Positions 54,058 to 63,055 of a DNA stretch of 64,000 bases are shown one piece after another. Under the pieces are notes generated by a model, which made no database searches, was not told the origin of the DNA, and saw only the letters and a program-made list of their open reading frames with translations. The stretch's first letter is position 1; every line of letters starts with the position of its first letter. This DNA comes from Streptomyces sp. NBC_00376 (GTDB lineage: Bacteria; Actinomycetota; Actinomycetes; Streptomycetales; Streptomycetaceae): assembly GCF_036077095.1 (NCBI RefSeq), contig NZ_CP107960.1:5766001-5830000 (forward strand). Direction: 5' to 3'. A program made the position numbers and the translations under genes.

Positions 54058-54720
54058 ATGCGCCTGAACCGGATTCTGCTCTCCACCGTCCTGGTCGTCG
54101 TCGCTCTCGTCGTCCAGGTCTCCGTGCTCGCCCGGCTCCAGCTCCCCGGCGCCGTGCCGGACCTGCTGCTCCTGGTCGTCCTCGCTCTCGCCTTCGTGTA
54201 CGGGCACGTCAGCGGCGCCCTCATCGGCTTCGGCGCGGGACTCCTCGCCGACCTGGCACCGCCCGCCGACCATGCCGCCGGACGCTACGCACTGGTCCTC
54301 TGCGTCATCGGCTACCTCGCCGGGCTGGCGAAGCCGGAGAACGGGCAGCTGAAGTCGGCGATGGTCCCGATGATCGGGGTCGTCGCCGCCGCGATCGGCT
54401 CGACCCTGCTGTACGCGATGGTCGGCGCGCTCGTCGGGGACACGGCGGCCCGTCATGTCGGCCTCGGCAGCCTGATGTTCACGGCGGCCGTCTACGACCT
54501 GCTCCTCGCCCCCTTCGTCGTACCGCTGGTCATGGCGATCGCCAGACGCACGGTGAACGCCCCGCTCTCGGACTCCTCCGGCGGCGGCGACGTGGCCGCG
54601 GGCTGGCTCGCCTCCGGCACCGGACTGCGGATCGGCAGCCAGCGCGGCGGACTGCGCGTCAAGGCCGCCCGCAGCCGCGCGGCCCGCGCGGGACGGATCA
54701 AGGGAGTCAAGCGACTGTGA
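54058..54720 (+). CDS. mreD: Rod-shape protein MreD
   Basis: 220 residues with five to six membrane segments (RILLSTVLVVVALVVQVSVL, LLLLVVLALAFVYGHVSGAL, GRYALVLCVIGYLAGLA) and a basic, Arg/Lys-rich cytoplasmic tail of ~50 residues. MreD is the membrane partner of MreC in the wall-elongation complex. The motif GHVSGALIGFGAGLLADLAP resembles the substrate-binding half of energy-coupling modules, a known family feature. Start ATG 54058 lies 11 bases after mreC. Its stop TGA overlaps the GTG of a tiny ORF. Confidence 0.93.
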   Translation: MRLNRILLSTVLVVVALVVQVSVLARLQLPGAVPDLLLLVVLALAFVYGHVSGALIGFGAGLLADLAPPADHAAGRYALVLCVIGYLAGLAKPENGQLKSAMVPMIGVVAAAIGSTLLYAMVGALVGDTAARHVGLGSLMFTAAVYDLLLAPFVVPLVMAIARRTVNAPLSDSSGGGDVAAGWLASGTGLRIGSQRGGLRVKAARSRAARAGRIKGVKRL

Positions 54721-54785
54721 GACCGCACCGCAGGCGGGACACCGCGCGTACCTCCGGCCCGACCACCACCGGGGGCACCCCGTGA
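54717..54785 (+). CDS. Possible 22-residue coupled micro-ORF
   Basis: GTG 54717 overlaps the mreD stop (GTGA), and the frame ends at TGA 54783-54785, overlapping the mrdA start (GTGA again). It thus bridges the whole 61-bp gap. The peptide is basic at the N-terminus (RPHRRRD) and Thr/Gly-rich afterward. There is no ribosome site of its own; it may be a coupling device rather than a protein. Confidence 0.3.
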   Translation: MRPHRRRDTARTSGPTTTGGTP

Positions 54786-56947
54786 CCAACATCCCCGAGA
54801 CCGGCCGGACCCAGCGGGTCCAGATCCGTCTCATCGTCATCCAGGTCCTCGTCTTCTCCCTGCTGCTCACCCTCGGCGGACGCCTCTGGTACCTCCAGAT
54901 CCGCAACGGCCAGGAGTACAGCGACGAGGCGAAGAACAACCACGTCCAGCAGGTCGTCCAGCCCGCCGTCCGCGGCTCCATCCTCGATGCGCGCGGTGTG
55001 CCGCTGGCCGACAACGAGACCCGTCTCGTCGTCTCCGCGAGCCGCACCGAGCTGATGAAGATGGACGACGACGGCAAGAGCGTCCTGACCCGGCTCGCCG
55101 GCGTCCTCGACATGAAGCCCAAGGAAGTCCTCGACAAGGTCCGGCTCTGCGACTCCAAGACGCCGCAGCCCTGCTGGAACGGCTCGCCGTACCAGCCGAT
55201 CCCGGTCACCGACGAGGCCACCACCCAGCAGGCCCTCACGATCCGCGAACGCGCCGAGGACTTCCCCGGCATCACTGCCGAGCCCACCGCCGTACGCCGT
55301 TACGGAGAGCCCGGCAAGGCCAACACCGCCCAGGTCCTCGGCTACCTCTCGCCGGTCACCGACGAGGAGATCACCAAGGCCCAGGACACCGACTCGCCGT
55401 ACCTCCGCTCCGACCAGGTCGGCCGCTCCGGCCTGGAGCGCACCTACGACAAGGAGCTGCGAGGCAAGGCCGGGGTCACCCGCTACGAGGTCGACAACCT
55501 CGGCCGGGTCATCGGCCAGGCGAAGGACGACAAGGCGGAACCCGGCTCCAGCGTCGTCACCTCCATCGACGCCCGGGTCCAGGCCGTCGCCGAGTACGAG
55601 CTCAACGAGGCCATGAAGACGGCCCGTAAGTCCTTCGACAAGAACACCGGCGAGAACTACAAGGCCGACTCCGGCGCCGTCGTCGTCATGGAGGCCAAGA
55701 CCGGCCGCGTCGTCGCGATGGCCTCGCTGCCGAACTACGACCCCAACTCCTGGGTCGGCGGTATCTCCGCCAAGGACTACGCCAAGCTCACCGGCAAGAA
55801 GTCCAACTTCCCGCTGCTGAACCGGGCGATCCAGGGCCAGGCCGCCCCCGGCTCGATCTTCAAGGTCATCTCCTCGACCGCCGCGGTCAACGCCGGTTAC
55901 CCCTTCGACGGCCACTACCCGTGCCCCAGCTCGTACAACGTCGGCGGGCAGACCTTCAAGAACTTCGAGTCCCAGGGCTACGGCGACATCACCATCGGCC
56001 GGGCCCTCGAAGTCTCCTGCGACACCGTGTACTACGGCATCGCGCACAAGGAGTGGCTGAAGGACGGCGGGATGACCCCCAAGAAGAACACCAAGGACTG
56101 GTTCTACAAGACCGCCCACCAGTTCGGCCTCGGCAAGGAGACCGGCATCGACCTCCCCAACGAGGTCAGCGGCCGGGTCCCCGACCGCAAGTGGAAGCAG
56201 GACTTCTACAAGGCGAACAAGGACGCCTGGTGCAAGCAGGGCAAGAAGGGCGGCACGTACGTCGAGCAGATCGCGTACGAGAACTGCCTCGAAGGCGACA
56301 AGATGCGCGCCGGTGACTCCGTCAACTACTCGATCGGCCAGGGCGACACGCTCGTCACGCCGATCCAGATGGCCACCATCTACGCCGCGATCTCCAACGG
56401 CGGCACCCTGTACGACCCCACCGTCGGCAAGGCGATCGTCAGCGGCGACGGCAAGAGTGTCGAGGTGATCAAGCCCGAGTCGCACGGCAAGCTGCCGTTC
56501 TCGCGCAAGACCCGCAACGAGATAGACGGTGCCCTCGCGGGAGTCGCGACCCGTGGTTCGGCCGCCTGGCGATTCGGCGGCTGGCCGCAGGACAAGATCC
56601 CGATGCACGCCAAGACGGGTACCGCCGAGGTCTACGGCAAGCAGACGACCTCCTGGTTCGCCACGTACACCAAGGACTACTCGATCGTCATGACGATCTC
56701 CCAGGGCGGTACGGGCTCCGGTGCGTCCGGGCCCGCCGTGCGCAACATCTACGACGCCCTCTACGGTCTCGACGACTCCGGCAAGCAGGACCTGAAGAAG
56801 GCGCTGCTGCCCACCCCGCAGAAGTCCCTGCCGAAGATCCAGCAGGACGGCTCGATCGACGCCCCGGAGATCAAGCCCTACAACCCGGACTCGCAGAAGA
56901 CCCCGGAGGAACAGACCCTCGCCGCGGCGCTGGGGAGGCGTGACTGA
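54782..56947 (+). CDS. mrdA: Penicillin-binding protein 2, monofunctional transpeptidase
   Basis: 721 residues. An N-terminal membrane helix (LIVIQVLVFSLLLTLGGRLW) and a pedestal domain precede the transpeptidase domain. Its serine is Ser358 in AAPGSIFKVISS, the second motif is SIGQG in VNYSIGQGDTLVTP (Gly replacing the Asn of SxN), and KTG lies in HAKTGTAEVYG at residues 611-613. It cross-links peptidoglycan with RodA in the elongation complex; in Streptomyces it serves spore and aerial-hypha wall. A ~60-residue insertion (KWKQDFYKANKDAWCKQGKK) contains a cysteine pair with the ENCLEGD segment. The stop overlaps the rodA start (TGATG). Confidence 0.95.
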   Translation: MTNIPETGRTQRVQIRLIVIQVLVFSLLLTLGGRLWYLQIRNGQEYSDEAKNNHVQQVVQPAVRGSILDARGVPLADNETRLVVSASRTELMKMDDDGKSVLTRLAGVLDMKPKEVLDKVRLCDSKTPQPCWNGSPYQPIPVTDEATTQQALTIRERAEDFPGITAEPTAVRRYGEPGKANTAQVLGYLSPVTDEEITKAQDTDSPYLRSDQVGRSGLERTYDKELRGKAGVTRYEVDNLGRVIGQAKDDKAEPGSSVVTSIDARVQAVAEYELNEAMKTARKSFDKNTGENYKADSGAVVVMEAKTGRVVAMASLPNYDPNSWVGGISAKDYAKLTGKKSNFPLLNRAIQGQAAPGSIFKVISSTAAVNAGYPFDGHYPCPSSYNVGGQTFKNFESQGYGDITIGRALEVSCDTVYYGIAHKEWLKDGGMTPKKNTKDWFYKTAHQFGLGKETGIDLPNEVSGRVPDRKWKQDFYKANKDAWCKQGKKGGTYVEQIAYENCLEGDKMRAGDSVNYSIGQGDTLVTPIQMATIYAAISNGGTLYDPTVGKAIVSGDGKSVEVIKPESHGKLPFSRKTRNEIDGALAGVATRGSAAWRFGGWPQDKIPMHAKTGTAEVYGKQTTSWFATYTKDYSIVMTISQGGTGSGASGPAVRNIYDALYGLDDSGKQDLKKALLPTPQKSLPKIQQDGSIDAPEIKPYNPDSQKTPEEQTLAAALGRRD

Positions 56948-58137
56948 TGGCCGGCTTCTCCGTCCAGCGGTACGCCCCCGAGCGGTCCGCCTGGGGCAAA
57001 CTCACCGCCCGCGACTCCGTCGTACGCAAACTCGACTGGCCGCTGCTCGGCTCCGCGATCGCGCTCTCCTTCATCGGCTCGCTGCTGGTCTACTCGGCGA
57101 CCCGGGGACGTGACTCGCTCACCCACGGCGACCCGTACTACTTCCTCTTCCGGCACGCCCTCAACACCGGCATCGGCTTCGCCCTGATGGTCGGCACGAT
57201 CTGGCTCGGCCACCGCACCCTGCGCGGCGCCGTCCCGATCCTCTACGGCCTCTCGGTGCTCCTGGTGCTCGCGGTGCTCACCCCGCTCGGCGCCACCGTC
57301 AACGGCGCCCACGCCTGGATCATCATCGGCGGCGGGTTCTCGCTCCAGCCGTCCGAGTTCACCAAGATCACCATCATCCTGATCATGGCGATGCTGCTCG
57401 CCGAGCGCGTCGACGCGGGCGACCAGCTCTATCCCGACCACCGGACCGTCGCCAAGGCCCTCGGCCTGGCGGCCGTCCCGATGGCCGTCGTCATGGGAAT
57501 GCCGGACCTCGGCTCCGTGATGGTCATGGTCGTCATCGTGCTCGGTGTGCTCCTCGCCTCCGGCGCCTCCAACCGCTGGATCGCCGGGCTGCTCGGCGCG
57601 GGTGTGGCCGGCGCGATCGCGATCTGGCAGCTCGGCCTGCTCGACGAGTACCAGATCGCCCGCTTCGCCGCCTTCGCCAACCCCGCGCTCGACCCGGCGG
57701 GCGTCGGCTACAACACCAACCAGGCCCGCATCGCGATCGGCTCCGGCGGCCTCTCCGGGACGGGCCTGTTCCACGGCACCCAGACCACCGGCCAGTTCGT
57801 CCCCGAGCAGCAGACCGACTTCGTCTTCACCGTCGCGGGCGAGGAGCTCGGCTTCCTCGGCGCCGGGCTGATCCTCGTCCTGCTCGGCGTCGTCCTGTGG
57901 CGCGCCTGCCGGATCGCCCGCGAGACGACCGAGCTGTACGGCACGATCGTCGCCGCCGGAATCATCGCCTGGTTCGCCTTCCAGGCCTTCGAGAACATCG
58001 GGATGACGCTGGGCATCATGCCGGTCGCCGGGCTCCCGCTGCCGTTCGTGTCGTACGGAGGGTCCTCGATGTTCGCCGTCTGGGTGGCCGTCGGGCTGCT
58101 CCAGTCGATCAGGGTGCAACGGCCGATAAGCGCCTGA
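56947..58137 (+). CDS. rodA: Peptidoglycan glycosyltransferase RodA (SEDS family)
   Basis: 396 residues with ten membrane segments. The SEDS signatures are seen: VNGAHAWIIIGGGFSLQPSE near residue 120, VVMGMPDLGSVMVMVVIVLG with the catalytic aspartate, and TDFVFTVAGEELGFLGAGLI and LPLPFVSYGGSSMFAVWVAV near the end. It polymerises lipid II into glycan strands with PBP2. In Streptomyces the gene is also called sfr and is needed for spore wall. It overlaps mrdA by one base, the last link of the mreB-mreC-mreD-mrdA-rodA chain. Confidence 0.96.
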   Translation: MAGFSVQRYAPERSAWGKLTARDSVVRKLDWPLLGSAIALSFIGSLLVYSATRGRDSLTHGDPYYFLFRHALNTGIGFALMVGTIWLGHRTLRGAVPILYGLSVLLVLAVLTPLGATVNGAHAWIIIGGGFSLQPSEFTKITIILIMAMLLAERVDAGDQLYPDHRTVAKALGLAAVPMAVVMGMPDLGSVMVMVVIVLGVLLASGASNRWIAGLLGAGVAGAIAIWQLGLLDEYQIARFAAFANPALDPAGVGYNTNQARIAIGSGGLSGTGLFHGTQTTGQFVPEQQTDFVFTVAGEELGFLGAGLILVLLGVVLWRACRIARETTELYGTIVAAGIIAWFAFQAFENIGMTLGIMPVAGLPLPFVSYGGSSMFAVWVAVGLLQSIRVQRPISA

Positions 58138-58176
58138 GCCGCTACCGGAGCACTGCCCATTCGCGCACAAGGCGTC

Positions 58177-58182
58177 TAGATT
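58177..58182 (+). promoter_or_regulatory. -10 element of leaderless CYTH-CHAD gene
   Basis: TAGATT, six bases, ATG at 58189. Same geometry as folC and the HD gene. Confidence 0.6.
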
Positions 58183-58188
58183 CGGGTC

Positions 58189-59742
58189 ATGGCGGACTCG
58201 AAGCGCGAGATCGAGCGGAAGTACGAAGCCACCGCGGACACCCGGCTCCCGGACCTGAGCCGGGTGGCCGGGGTCTGCGCCGTCGCCCACCGGGGCGTCA
58301 CCGAACTGGACGCCGTCTACTACGACACCGAGGACCTCCGGCTCGCGGCGGACTCCCTCACCCTGCGCCGCCGCACCGGCGGGAGCGACGCCGGCTGGCA
58401 CCTCAAGTTCCCGGTCGCCTCCGGCATCCGGGACGAGCTGCGAGAACCCCTCTCCGACACCCTGCCGCGCTCCTTCGCGGGGCTGCTGCGCTCCCGGGTC
58501 CGCGACCGCGGCCTCGTCCCCGTCGTCCGGCTGGTCTCCGCCCGCGACGTCCACCACCTGCTCGACGCCGAGGGCGCCCTGCTCGCCGAGGTCAGCGTCG
58601 ACCGGGTGCGGGCCGAACGGCTGACGGGCGGCGGAGCCGCGGCCGCCCGGACCGCCTGGACCGAGATCGAGGCGGAACTCGCGGACGACGGCGACCCCGC
58701 CTTCCTCGACGCCGTGGAGCGCCGGCTGCGCAAGGCCGGGATCCGCCCGTCCGCGTCCCCGTCCAAGCTGTCCAGGGCACTTGCCGAGACCGCGCCGAAG
58801 CAGCAGAAGAGCCCGGCGGGCCGGGGGAAGAGCCCCGCGGGCAAGACCCGGCAGAAGCCCACCGCGGGCGATCACGTCCTCGCGTACATACGCCACCAGA
58901 CCGAGGCGATCGTCGCCCTGGACCCCGCCGTGCGCCGCGACCTCCCCGACTCCGTGCATCAGATGCGGGTCGCCACCCGCAGGCTGCGCAGCGCGCTGCG
59001 GACGTACCGGAGGATCCTCGACCGCGACGCCACCGACCCGGTCGGCGCCGAGCTGAAATGGCTGGCCGCCGAGCTCGGCATCGACCGCGACCAGGAAGTG
59101 CTCGACGCCCGGCTGCGCGCCCGTCTCGCGGAACTGCCCCGCACCCTGGTCCTCGGCCCGGTCCGCGGCCGGCTCCGGATCTGGTCGGCGGCCACCCGCA
59201 ACGGCTCCCGCCGCCGCACCGTCGCCGTGCTCGACGGGAAGCGGTACCTGGCCCTCCTGGAGAGCCTCGACGCCCTGCTCGCCGCCCCGCCCCTGCTGCC
59301 CGCCGCCGCACGTGCCCCCGGGCGGGAGCTGTCCCGCGCCGTGCTGAAGGAGTACGGGCGCCTCGCGGACCGGGCCGGCCGCGCCCTGGAGCTCCCGCCC
59401 GGCCACGACCGGGATCTGGCCGTGCACGAGGCCCGCAAGGCCGCCAAACGCGTCCGGTACGCGGCGGAGGCGGCCCGGCCCGCGCTCGGGAAACCCGCCG
59501 GGCGGTTCGCCGGACGGATGAAGGCGGTCCAGAGCCTCCTCGGCGACCACCAGGACAGCGTGGTGGCCCGCGAGGCCCTGCGCACCCTGGCCGTCCAGGC
59601 GCACGCGGCGGGGGAGCCGGCCTTCACCTGGGGACTGCTGTACGGGCGGGAGGAGGCGGTCGCCGCCGCCCGGGAACGGGAGCTGCCCGAGGTGTGGAGG
59701 CGGGCGTCACGGCCCCGGTTGCGGACGGCTCTGGAAGGCTGA
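58189..59742 (+). CDS. CYTH-CHAD domain protein (polyphosphate/triphosphate tunnel)
   Basis: 517 residues. The N-terminal CYTH domain starts with the signature EIERKY, continues LDAVYYDTEDLRLAADSLTL and WHLKFPV, and forms a triphosphate tunnel. After a basic linker, the C-terminal CHAD domain has the histidine motifs SVHQMRVATRRLRSALRTYR, and VHEARKAAKRVRYAAE with LLGDHQDSVVAREAL. CHAD binds polyphosphate, and CYTH enzymes hydrolyse inorganic triphosphate or make cyclic AMP; with both domains, binding or cleaving polyphosphate is most likely. The start is leaderless (TAGATT, six bases, ATG). Confidence 0.93.
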   Translation: MADSKREIERKYEATADTRLPDLSRVAGVCAVAHRGVTELDAVYYDTEDLRLAADSLTLRRRTGGSDAGWHLKFPVASGIRDELREPLSDTLPRSFAGLLRSRVRDRGLVPVVRLVSARDVHHLLDAEGALLAEVSVDRVRAERLTGGGAAAARTAWTEIEAELADDGDPAFLDAVERRLRKAGIRPSASPSKLSRALAETAPKQQKSPAGRGKSPAGKTRQKPTAGDHVLAYIRHQTEAIVALDPAVRRDLPDSVHQMRVATRRLRSALRTYRRILDRDATDPVGAELKWLAAELGIDRDQEVLDARLRARLAELPRTLVLGPVRGRLRIWSAATRNGSRRRTVAVLDGKRYLALLESLDALLAAPPLLPAAARAPGRELSRAVLKEYGRLADRAGRALELPPGHDRDLAVHEARKAAKRVRYAAEAARPALGKPAGRFAGRMKAVQSLLGDHQDSVVAREALRTLAVQAHAAGEPAFTWGLLYGREEAVAAARERELPEVWRRASRPRLRTALEG

Positions 59743-59792
59743 GCATCGGGGTACGCTTGATGGTCACCCTTGCCGGCTCTCGAAAGTTCGCG

Positions 59793-61718
59793 ATGTCTGT
59801 CGATTCGGTCTTCCCACAGCTCGAAGCTCTGCTCCCGCATGTGCAGAAGCCCATCCAGTACGTCGGCGGTGAGCTGAACTCCACCGTCAAGCCGTGGGAC
59901 GAATGCGACGTCCGCTGGGCCCTGATGTACCCGGACGCGTACGAGGTCGGGCTCCCCAATCAGGGCGTCATGATCCTCTACGAGGTACTCAACGAGCGCC
60001 AGGGCGTGCTCGCCGAGCGCACCTACAGCGTGTGGCCGGACCTCGAAGAGCTGATGCGCGAGCACAAGGTCCCGCAGTTCACCGTGGACAGCCACCGCCC
60101 GGTCAAGGCGTTCGACGTCTTCGGGCTGAGCTTCTCCACCGAGCTCGGCTACACCAACATGCTCACCGCCCTGGACCTCGCGGGCATCCCGCTGGAGGCC
60201 CGGAACCGCACCATCGACGACCCGATCGTCCTCGCGGGCGGCCACGCCGCGTTCAACCCCGAGCCGATCGCCGAGTTCATCGACTGCGCGGTCATCGGCG
60301 ACGGCGAGCAGGCCGTCCTGGAGATCACCGAGATCATCCGCGCCTGGAAGGCCGAGGGCCGCCCCGGCGGCCGCGAGGAGGTGCTCTTCCGCCTCGCGAG
60401 GACCGGCGGCGTCTACGTCCCGGGCTTCTACGACGTCGAGTACCTCCCGGACGGCCGGATCGGCCGTGTCGTGCCGAACAAGTCGGGCGTGCCGTGGCGG
60501 GTCTCCAAGCACACCGTCATGGACCTCGACGAGTGGCCGTACCCGAAGCAGCCCCTCGTCCCGCTCGCCGAGACCGTCCACGAGCGGATGTCCGTCGAGA
60601 TCTTCCGCGGCTGCACCCGCGGCTGCCGTTTCTGCCAGGCCGGCATGATCACGCGCCCCGTGCGGGAGCGAAGCATCACCGGCATCGGCGAGATGGTCGA
60701 GAAGGGTCTCAAGGCGACCGGCTTCGAGGAGGTCGGCCTGCTCTCGCTCTCCTCCGCCGACCACACCGAGATCGGTGAGATCGCCAAGGGCCTCGCCGAC
60801 CGCTACACCGAGGACAAGATCGGTCTCTCGCTGCCGTCCACCCGCGTCGACGCGTTCAACGTGGACCTCGCCAACGAGCTGACCCGCAACGGCCGCCGCT
60901 CCGGCCTCACCTTCGCCCCCGAGGGCGGCTCCGAGCGGATGCGCAAGGTCATCAACAAGATGGTCTCCGAAGAGGACCTCATCCGTACCGTCGCCACCGC
61001 GTACGGCAACGGCTGGCGCCAGGTGAAGCTGTACTTCATGTGCGGCCTGCCCACCGAGACCGACGAGGACGTCCTCCAGATCGGCGACATGGCGGTCAAC
61101 GTGATCGCCAAGGGCCGCGAGGTCTCCGGCCAGAACGACATCCGCTGCACCGTCTCCATCGGCGGCTTCGTGCCCAAGCCGCACACCCCGTTCCAGTGGG
61201 CCCCGCAGCTGAGCGCCGAGGAGACCGACGCCCGGCTCACCAAGCTCCGCGACAAGATCCGCGGCGACAAGAAGTACGGCCGCTCCATCGGCTTCCGCTA
61301 CCACGACGGCAAGCCCGGCATCGTCGAGGGCCTGCTCTCGCGCGGCGACCGCCGCGTCGGCTCCGTCATCCGCGCGGTCTACGAGTCCGGCGGCCGCTTC
61401 GACGGCTGGCGCGAGCACTTCAGCTACGACCGCTGGATGACCGCCGCCGAGAAGACGCTGCCCGAGTACGGCGTGGACGTCGACTGGTACACCACCCGCG
61501 AGCGGAGCTACGAGGAGGTCCTGCCCTGGGACCACCTGGACTCCGGCCTCGACAAGGACTGGCTCTGGGAGGACTGGCAGGACTCGCTCGACGAGACCGA
61601 GGTCGAGGACTGCCGCTGGACCCCGTGCTTCGACTGCGGCGTCTGCCCGCAGATGGACACCAGCATCCAGATCGGCCCGACCGGCAAGAAGCTGCTGCCG
61701 CTCACGGTCGTGAAGTAG
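59793..61718 (+). CDS. TIGR03960 B12-binding radical SAM protein
   Basis: 641 residues. An N-terminal cobalamin-binding-like region (residues 30-170, YEVGLPNQGVMILYEVL...DVFGLSFSTELGYTNMLTAL) is followed by the radical SAM domain with the cluster motif CTRGCRFC at about residue 274, then FAPEGGSERMRKVI and MCGLPTETDEDV. A late cysteine cluster CRWTPCFDCGVCPQ could hold a second iron-sulfur cluster. The reaction is unknown. In many bacteria it is fused or adjacent to the TIGR03936/DUF2344 partner and next to RNase E and ribosomal genes, suggesting RNA or ribosome modification. I chose ATG 59793; ATG 59760 sits on the TACGCT promoter box. The partner is at 63056. Confidence 0.92.
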   Translation: MSVDSVFPQLEALLPHVQKPIQYVGGELNSTVKPWDECDVRWALMYPDAYEVGLPNQGVMILYEVLNERQGVLAERTYSVWPDLEELMREHKVPQFTVDSHRPVKAFDVFGLSFSTELGYTNMLTALDLAGIPLEARNRTIDDPIVLAGGHAAFNPEPIAEFIDCAVIGDGEQAVLEITEIIRAWKAEGRPGGREEVLFRLARTGGVYVPGFYDVEYLPDGRIGRVVPNKSGVPWRVSKHTVMDLDEWPYPKQPLVPLAETVHERMSVEIFRGCTRGCRFCQAGMITRPVRERSITGIGEMVEKGLKATGFEEVGLLSLSSADHTEIGEIAKGLADRYTEDKIGLSLPSTRVDAFNVDLANELTRNGRRSGLTFAPEGGSERMRKVINKMVSEEDLIRTVATAYGNGWRQVKLYFMCGLPTETDEDVLQIGDMAVNVIAKGREVSGQNDIRCTVSIGGFVPKPHTPFQWAPQLSAEETDARLTKLRDKIRGDKKYGRSIGFRYHDGKPGIVEGLLSRGDRRVGSVIRAVYESGGRFDGWREHFSYDRWMTAAEKTLPEYGVDVDWYTTRERSYEEVLPWDHLDSGLDKDWLWEDWQDSLDETEVEDCRWTPCFDCGVCPQMDTSIQIGPTGKKLLPLTVVK

Positions 61719-61760
61719 CCGGCCGCCGCGGGCGCGTCCCCGCAGGTGACGGATGAGTGA

Positions 61761-61798
61761 CGAAGGCCCGGCCCGGGAAACCCCCGGCCGGGCCTTCG
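61761..61798 (+). terminator. 13-bp hairpin terminator after TIGR03960 gene
   Basis: CGAAGGCCCGGCC, 12-base loop (itself able to pair GGG with CCC), GGCCGGGCCTTCG. It lies 42 bases after the stop and 13 bases before the next start. Confidence 0.8.
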
Positions 61799-61811
61799 CG
61801 TCGTTCACGGC

Positions 61812-62975
61812 ATGGACTGCGCCAGACACCGGGCCCCGGCGGAGTACCGAGCCGACGAGGGCTGCCTGACCCTGCTGATCCGGATCCCGGTCCGGATCGT
61901 GGTGCTGGTGGTCGTCCTGCCCGTACGGATGGCCTGGGACGCCCTGGTGGTGGCGGCCCGCGCCGCCTACCGGACGCTGCTGCGCCCGCTGGGCCGCGCC
62001 CTGGTCCGGCTGTACGAGCCGGTGCTCGTCCCGCTCGGACATGCGCTGATGTGGCTGGGCGCGGCGGTCTTCGTGTGGCCGTGGGTCGCGCTCTGGCGGT
62101 ATGCGCTGGTGCCGGGGGTGCGGTACGGGCTGGTGGTGCCGGTGGTGTGGCTGTACGAGTCGGTGCTCACTTCGGTCGGGCACGGGCTGCGGTGGACGTA
62201 CCGGGAGCTGCTCGCACCCGCCGGACGCGGTATCCGCCGGGCCGTCGGCCGGGTGCTCCTCGTCTTGGTCGTCCTGCCGGTGACCGGGCTGTGGCGGTAC
62301 GTCCTGGTCCCCCTCGGGCACGGTGCGGCCTGGCTGGTCGAGCACCTGGCCGTACGGCCGCTGCGGTGGCTGTACGAGGAAGTGCTCACCCCGCTCGGCC
62401 ACGGCGCCGCCTGGCTGCTCGACAAGCTGGCGCACGGAATCGCGGCCATCGGGACCGGGCTATGGAGGGCGGCGGTGTGGCTGGTCAGGACGCTGCTGGT
62501 CGTGCCGCTTCACTGGCTGCACCGGAGGCTCCTTTCCCCGCTGGGCCGGGAGATCGCGGCCGCGTTCGGTATCGCCTGGCAGGTCGCGGGGTACATCTCG
62601 CGGGCTCTCGGCCGGGCCATCGCCTGGCTGGCCTGGCATCTGGTCGGGGCGCCGGTGGCCTGGGCCTACCGCACGGTCTGCACACCGTTGGGCCATTTCG
62701 TGCGCGATCGGATCCGGGCCCCGGCCGGGCGGGCCGCCGCCGAGGCGGGACGGGTGGCCCGGTCGGCGCTGCGCTCGGCGGGCGAGACCGTACGCCAGGC
62801 ACGCCGCGATGCGTGGCGGGCCCTGGTCGGCGGTGCCCGGGAGCCCGAGCCCCGGGAACTGGGGAGGCGTGTTACGCGTAGGCTGGGTGCTACGCAACAA
62901 ACAACGACTGTGCCCAGCGCGGCGCCCGAACCAGAGATCTCCTCGCCCGGAGAGAAAAAAGCCGAGCGGGGGTGA
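61812..62975 (+). CDS. Repeat-built, hydrophobic Trp/Leu-rich protein
   Basis: Up to 387 residues. Repeats of about 35-40 residues share LWRYVLVPLGHGAAWLVEHL, PLRWLYEEVLTPLGHGAAW and similar units (WLYESVLTSVGHGLRW, WLHRRLLSPLGREIA), six or seven times with drift. Each unit is a long amphipathic or membrane helix with aromatic residues at the ends. An Arg-rich helical stretch (RDRIRAPAGRAAAEAGRVAR) and a disordered tail follow. No family was recognised; similar proteins are found in other streptomycetes at this place as far as I recall. The start ATG 61812 has no ribosome site and lies right after a terminator, so a later start is possible. It splits the two radical SAM partners. Confidence 0.65.
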   Translation: MDCARHRAPAEYRADEGCLTLLIRIPVRIVVLVVVLPVRMAWDALVVAARAAYRTLLRPLGRALVRLYEPVLVPLGHALMWLGAAVFVWPWVALWRYALVPGVRYGLVVPVVWLYESVLTSVGHGLRWTYRELLAPAGRGIRRAVGRVLLVLVVLPVTGLWRYVLVPLGHGAAWLVEHLAVRPLRWLYEEVLTPLGHGAAWLLDKLAHGIAAIGTGLWRAAVWLVRTLLVVPLHWLHRRLLSPLGREIAAAFGIAWQVAGYISRALGRAIAWLAWHLVGAPVAWAYRTVCTPLGHFVRDRIRAPAGRAAAEAGRVARSALRSAGETVRQARRDAWRALVGGAREPEPRELGRRVTRRLGATQQTTTVPSAAPEPEISSPGEKKAERG

Positions 62976-63055
62976 GCCGGACCGGACACCCCGGGCCACC
63001 CGCATTTCGAGGGCGGCGCCCCACCGCGTCCGCCCCGCACCGAGGAGAAGAACCA

